From Symbiodinium natans (lineage: Eukaryota > Sar > Dinophyceae > Suessiales > Symbiodiniaceae): a stretch of DNA of 27,303 nucleotides. A program made the position numbers and the translations under genes. A model generated the notes under the pieces. It ran no database searches. It saw nothing but the letters and a program-made list of their open reading frames with translations, and was not told the origin of the DNA. Shown in pieces: positions 25,442-27,303 of this stretch (positions are counted from its first letter, which is position 1; each line of letters starts with the position of its first letter). The stretch lies in the NCBI GenBank assembly GCA_905221605.1, contig CAJNDS010001780.1, positions 728,589 to 755,891 on the forward strand. Reading direction: 5' to 3'.

Positions 25442-26131
25442 GGGGGGGTGGGGTCTGGGGAATCCCCCCCATTTGGAAATAAATGAATTAATTGAATTAA
25501 TTGAATTAATTGAATTAATTGAATTAATTGAACTAATTGAATTAATTCAATTTATTCAATTAATTCAATCAATTCCACCCCCCCTTTGGAAATAAATGAA
25601 TTAATTGAATTAATTGAATTAATTGAATTAATTGAATTAATTGAATTAATTGAATTAATTGAATTAATTGAATTAACTGAATTAATTGAATTAATTGAAT
25701 TAATTGAATTAATTGAATTAATTCAATTAATTCAATTAATTCAATTAATTCATTTATTTCCAAAGGGGGGGGAGGGGTGGGGGCTGGGGAATCCCCCCCA
25801 TTTGGAAATAAATGAATTAATTGAATTAATTGAATTAATCGAAATAATTCAACTAATTCAATTAATTCAATTAATTGATTTATTTCCAAAGGGGAGGTGG
25901 AATTAATTGAATTAATTGAATTAATTCCAATTACTTCAATTAATTCAATTAATTCAATTAATTCAATTAATTCATTTATTTCCAAAGGGGGGGGGGGTTC
26001 AATTAATTCAATTAATTCAACTAATTCAATTAATTCCACCCCCCCTTTGGAAATAAATGAATTAGTTGAATTAATTGATTAAATTCATTAAATTCCAGGG
26101 GGAAAGTGGAAATTAAGGAATTTAATGAATT
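25442..26131. repeat. Nested palindrome array, right part
   Basis: It is the same module type as 23816-24735. The inverted separator GGGGTGGGGGCTGGGGAATC occurs at about 25440 and 25775. The longest uninterrupted GAATTAATT run (about 15 units) is at 25583-25720. The last module (26076-26125) is a variant hairpin, TTAAATTCATTAAATTCC / GGAATTTAATGAATTAA. Confidence 0.92.
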
Positions 26132-26162
26132 AAATTCTGTCTGTGCAACCCTACAGGACCTA

Positions 26163-26265
26163 AAATAGGGTCTATTTGGAACATGGCTCTTGCGAATAAG
26201 TATACGTTTTGGGGCCTGTTTTCCTCTTGTAAATACGATTCCCAGCTTCCAAATAGACCCTATTT
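26163..26265. mobile_element. 103-base element with perfect 19-base inverted ends
   Basis: AAATAGGGTCTATTTGGAA (26163-26181) and its exact reverse complement (26247-26265) enclose 65 non-coding bases. The right end is also the right boundary repeat of the satellite block. Confidence 0.8.
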
Positions 26266-26279
26266 AAGCTGCACACCCC

Positions 26280-26450
26280 CCCCCCCCCCCCCGAACCCTT
26301 AAGCCTAAACCCTAAACCCTCAACCCTAAACCCTAAATCCCAAACCCCAAACCCTAAACCCTAAACCCCAACCCTAAACCCTAACCCCCAAACCCCAAAC
26401 CCCAAACCCCAAACCCCAAACCCCAAACCCTAAACCCTAAACCCTAAAGG
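26280..26450. repeat. Poly-C, then CCCTAAA/CCCCAAA tract
   Basis: About 18 C are followed by CCCTAAA units and a run of six or more CCCCAAA heptamers (26389-26430). The telomere-like landscape resumes here. Confidence 0.95.
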
Positions 26451-26477
26451 TCGAACCCCCCGAAATCACCCCGCCAG

Positions 26478-26560
26478 CGTCATGAGGATGCTCGAGGAGC
26501 TTGCAGCCGCAAGCAGCCCTTGGTTCGTGAACCTGCACCTGAACCATGGCTTCAGAAAAG
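26478..26560 (+). CDS. 27-codon exon candidate, unrecognised
   Basis: The acceptor CGCCAG and the donor AAAAG|GTTTCGG enclose 83 open bases reading VMRMLEELAAASSPWFVNLH then LNHGFRK. An amphipathic helix precedes a SSPWFV string. CCCTAAA lies upstream and TTTAGGG downstream. It could be upstream in the same gene as 27185-27278, but the phases do not prove it. A further open stretch (HAELRLTKLKGLHATGD) lies at 26806-26878. Confidence 0.42.
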
Positions 26561-26985
26561 GTTTCGGGTTTAGGATTTAAGGTTAGGGTTTCGGGTTTCG
26601 GGTTTAGGGTTTAGGGTTTAGCATTTGGGGCTTCGGGTGGGGGGGGTCTGCCGGGGGAGGGTTTCGGGATGCTGGGCTTTAGGGGTGGGATCTTAAGCTT
26701 ACGATTCAGGTAGGCGGTTGGTGGTTGAGAGTTCAGGGGTTCGAGGGTTTAGGAAGAACCCTAAAACCCTAAATGATAACCCGAAACTCTTAAACCCTGA
26801 GCCTCTTGCATGCGGAGCTCCGCCTTACAAAGCTGAAAGGCTTGCACGCCACTGGCGACTCACGACTTTGGTCAATGGGGTTTAGGGTGTCTAGGGTGTT
26901 CAAGGTGTTTAGGGTGTTTAGGGTGTTTACGGTGTTTAGGGTGTTTAGGGTGTTTAGGGTGTTGAGGGTTTCGGGGTGTCAGGGT
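26561..26985. repeat. TTTAGGG variants and a GTGTTTAGG nonamer array
   Basis: Degenerate G-rich units fill 26561-26750 and change head-to-head to CCCTAAA at about 26755. At 26878-26965 about nine GTGTTTAGG units form a tandem array. The + frame starting at 26806 runs into this array and is not a gene as a whole. Confidence 0.85.
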
Positions 26986-27013
26986 TCAGCGGTTCAGTGC
27001 TTCAGTGCTTCTT

Positions 27014-27182
27014 GGTCATGAGAACCCTAAACCCCAAGCCCCAAACCCTAAACCCGAAACCCGGAACCCCAAACCCAAAAAACCCTCCCCTAAACCCTAA
27101 TTAAACCCTAAACCCTAAACCCTAAACCCTAAACCCTAAACTCTAAGCCCTAACTAAACCCTAAACCCTAAACTCTAAGCCC
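27014..27182. repeat. CCCTAAA tract
   Basis: It is a degenerate then nearly perfect CCCTAAA run that ends at the CCCAG acceptor of the last exon. Confidence 0.92.
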
Positions 27183-27184
27183 AG

Positions 27185-27278
27185 GACCTACAAGGTGGAT
27201 TGGCCCCATCCCCTCGTCTTCACGCAACGATGCCTTGAGCGGTACAATCACTTCTTCCAGATCCTGCCTCTCGGCCGG
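27185..27278 (+). CDS. Gamma-tubulin complex protein (GCP family) internal exon, closest to GCP4
   Basis: The acceptor GCCCAG and the donor CGG|GTTTGG enclose 94 bases. The translation, TYKVDWPHPLVFTQRCLERY then NHFFQILPLGR, fits the conserved start of the C-terminal GCP domain: (S/D)YKV-WPL-(I/L)-FT---L-KYN-(V/I)F-(Y/F)L-----RV. From memory it resembles GCP4 more than GCP2 or GCP3. GCP proteins build the gamma-tubulin ring complex that nucleates microtubules, and this region leads into the gamma-tubulin-binding half. The remaining exons lie beyond the window or are unrecognised upstream. CCCTAAA is to the left and G-rich sequence to the right. Confidence 0.62.
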
Positions 27279-27303
27279 GTTTGGGGATTGGCGTTTAGGG
27301 TTT

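Noticed and set aside
24647-25486. Frames of 75-174 residues with FGQILPGSLRAK-type repeats
   Set aside because: They are translations of the hairpin cluster on both strands, with no start, domain or codon bias to support them.
24129-26082. Frames encoding Glu-Leu-Ile or Gln-Leu-Ile repeats, up to 156 residues
   Set aside because: They are direct translations of the GAATTAATT 9-mer, which is a multiple of three and so never stops.
1-27303. Trans-spliced leader relics, rRNA, tRNA or snRNA genes
   Set aside because: I looked for the dinoflagellate spliced-leader core and for obvious structural RNA genes on both strands and saw none, though a tRNA could be missed by eye.

Overview
The window reads as nuclear DNA of a dinoflagellate, most like Symbiodiniaceae or a relative. 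Four things point there: degenerate TTTAGGG/CCCTAAA repeats interspersed everywhere rather than confined to a chromosome end; very short exons in long repeat-filled introns; introns that appear to use GC and GA as well as GT donors; and a ubiquitin-like plus ankyrin-repeat gene of a type I associate with dinoflagellates. No trans-spliced-leader relic, rRNA, tRNA or CRISPR was recognised, so the assignment is an inference.

Layout. 1-18.6 kb and 26.1-27.3 kb are 'exon islands in telomere-like sequence'. Open, GC-richer islands of 50-200 bases carry exon-like reading frames. They are usually preceded by CCCTAAA-type sequence and followed by TTTAGGG-type sequence, so the putative introns begin G-rich and end C-rich and could fold back on themselves. 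Several hairpin elements (MITE-like) sit in the same spacers. The two recognisable genes are a ubiquitin-like/ankyrin gene on + (exons from 11659 to about 13983) and, at the right edge, one exon of a gamma-tubulin complex protein (27185-27278). A zinc-finger-like exon lies on the minus strand at 14904-14987. The other exon-like segments are unassigned, some form paralogous pairs, and I cannot tell how many genes they belong to.

18.7-26.1 kb is a different compartment with no CCCTAAA/TTTAGGG motif and no credible gene. It holds, in order: a GA/CT-rich satellite with units of about 430 bases; about 39 copies of a 55-base tandem repeat with a higher-order duplication; about 12 copies of a roughly 31-base repeat built round GCCCGGGC; and a 2.3-kb zone of nested palindromes made of 9-base GAATTAATT arrays folded into inverted pairs, interrupted by eight roughly 65-base GC-rich hairpins. 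A perfect 29-base inverted repeat (18635-18663 and 26240-26268) brackets this whole block.

Nearly all long reading frames in the repeat zones are translations of simple repeats. Exon boundaries were chosen by eye from splice-site motifs and reading-frame continuity, without transcripts, so they are provisional.
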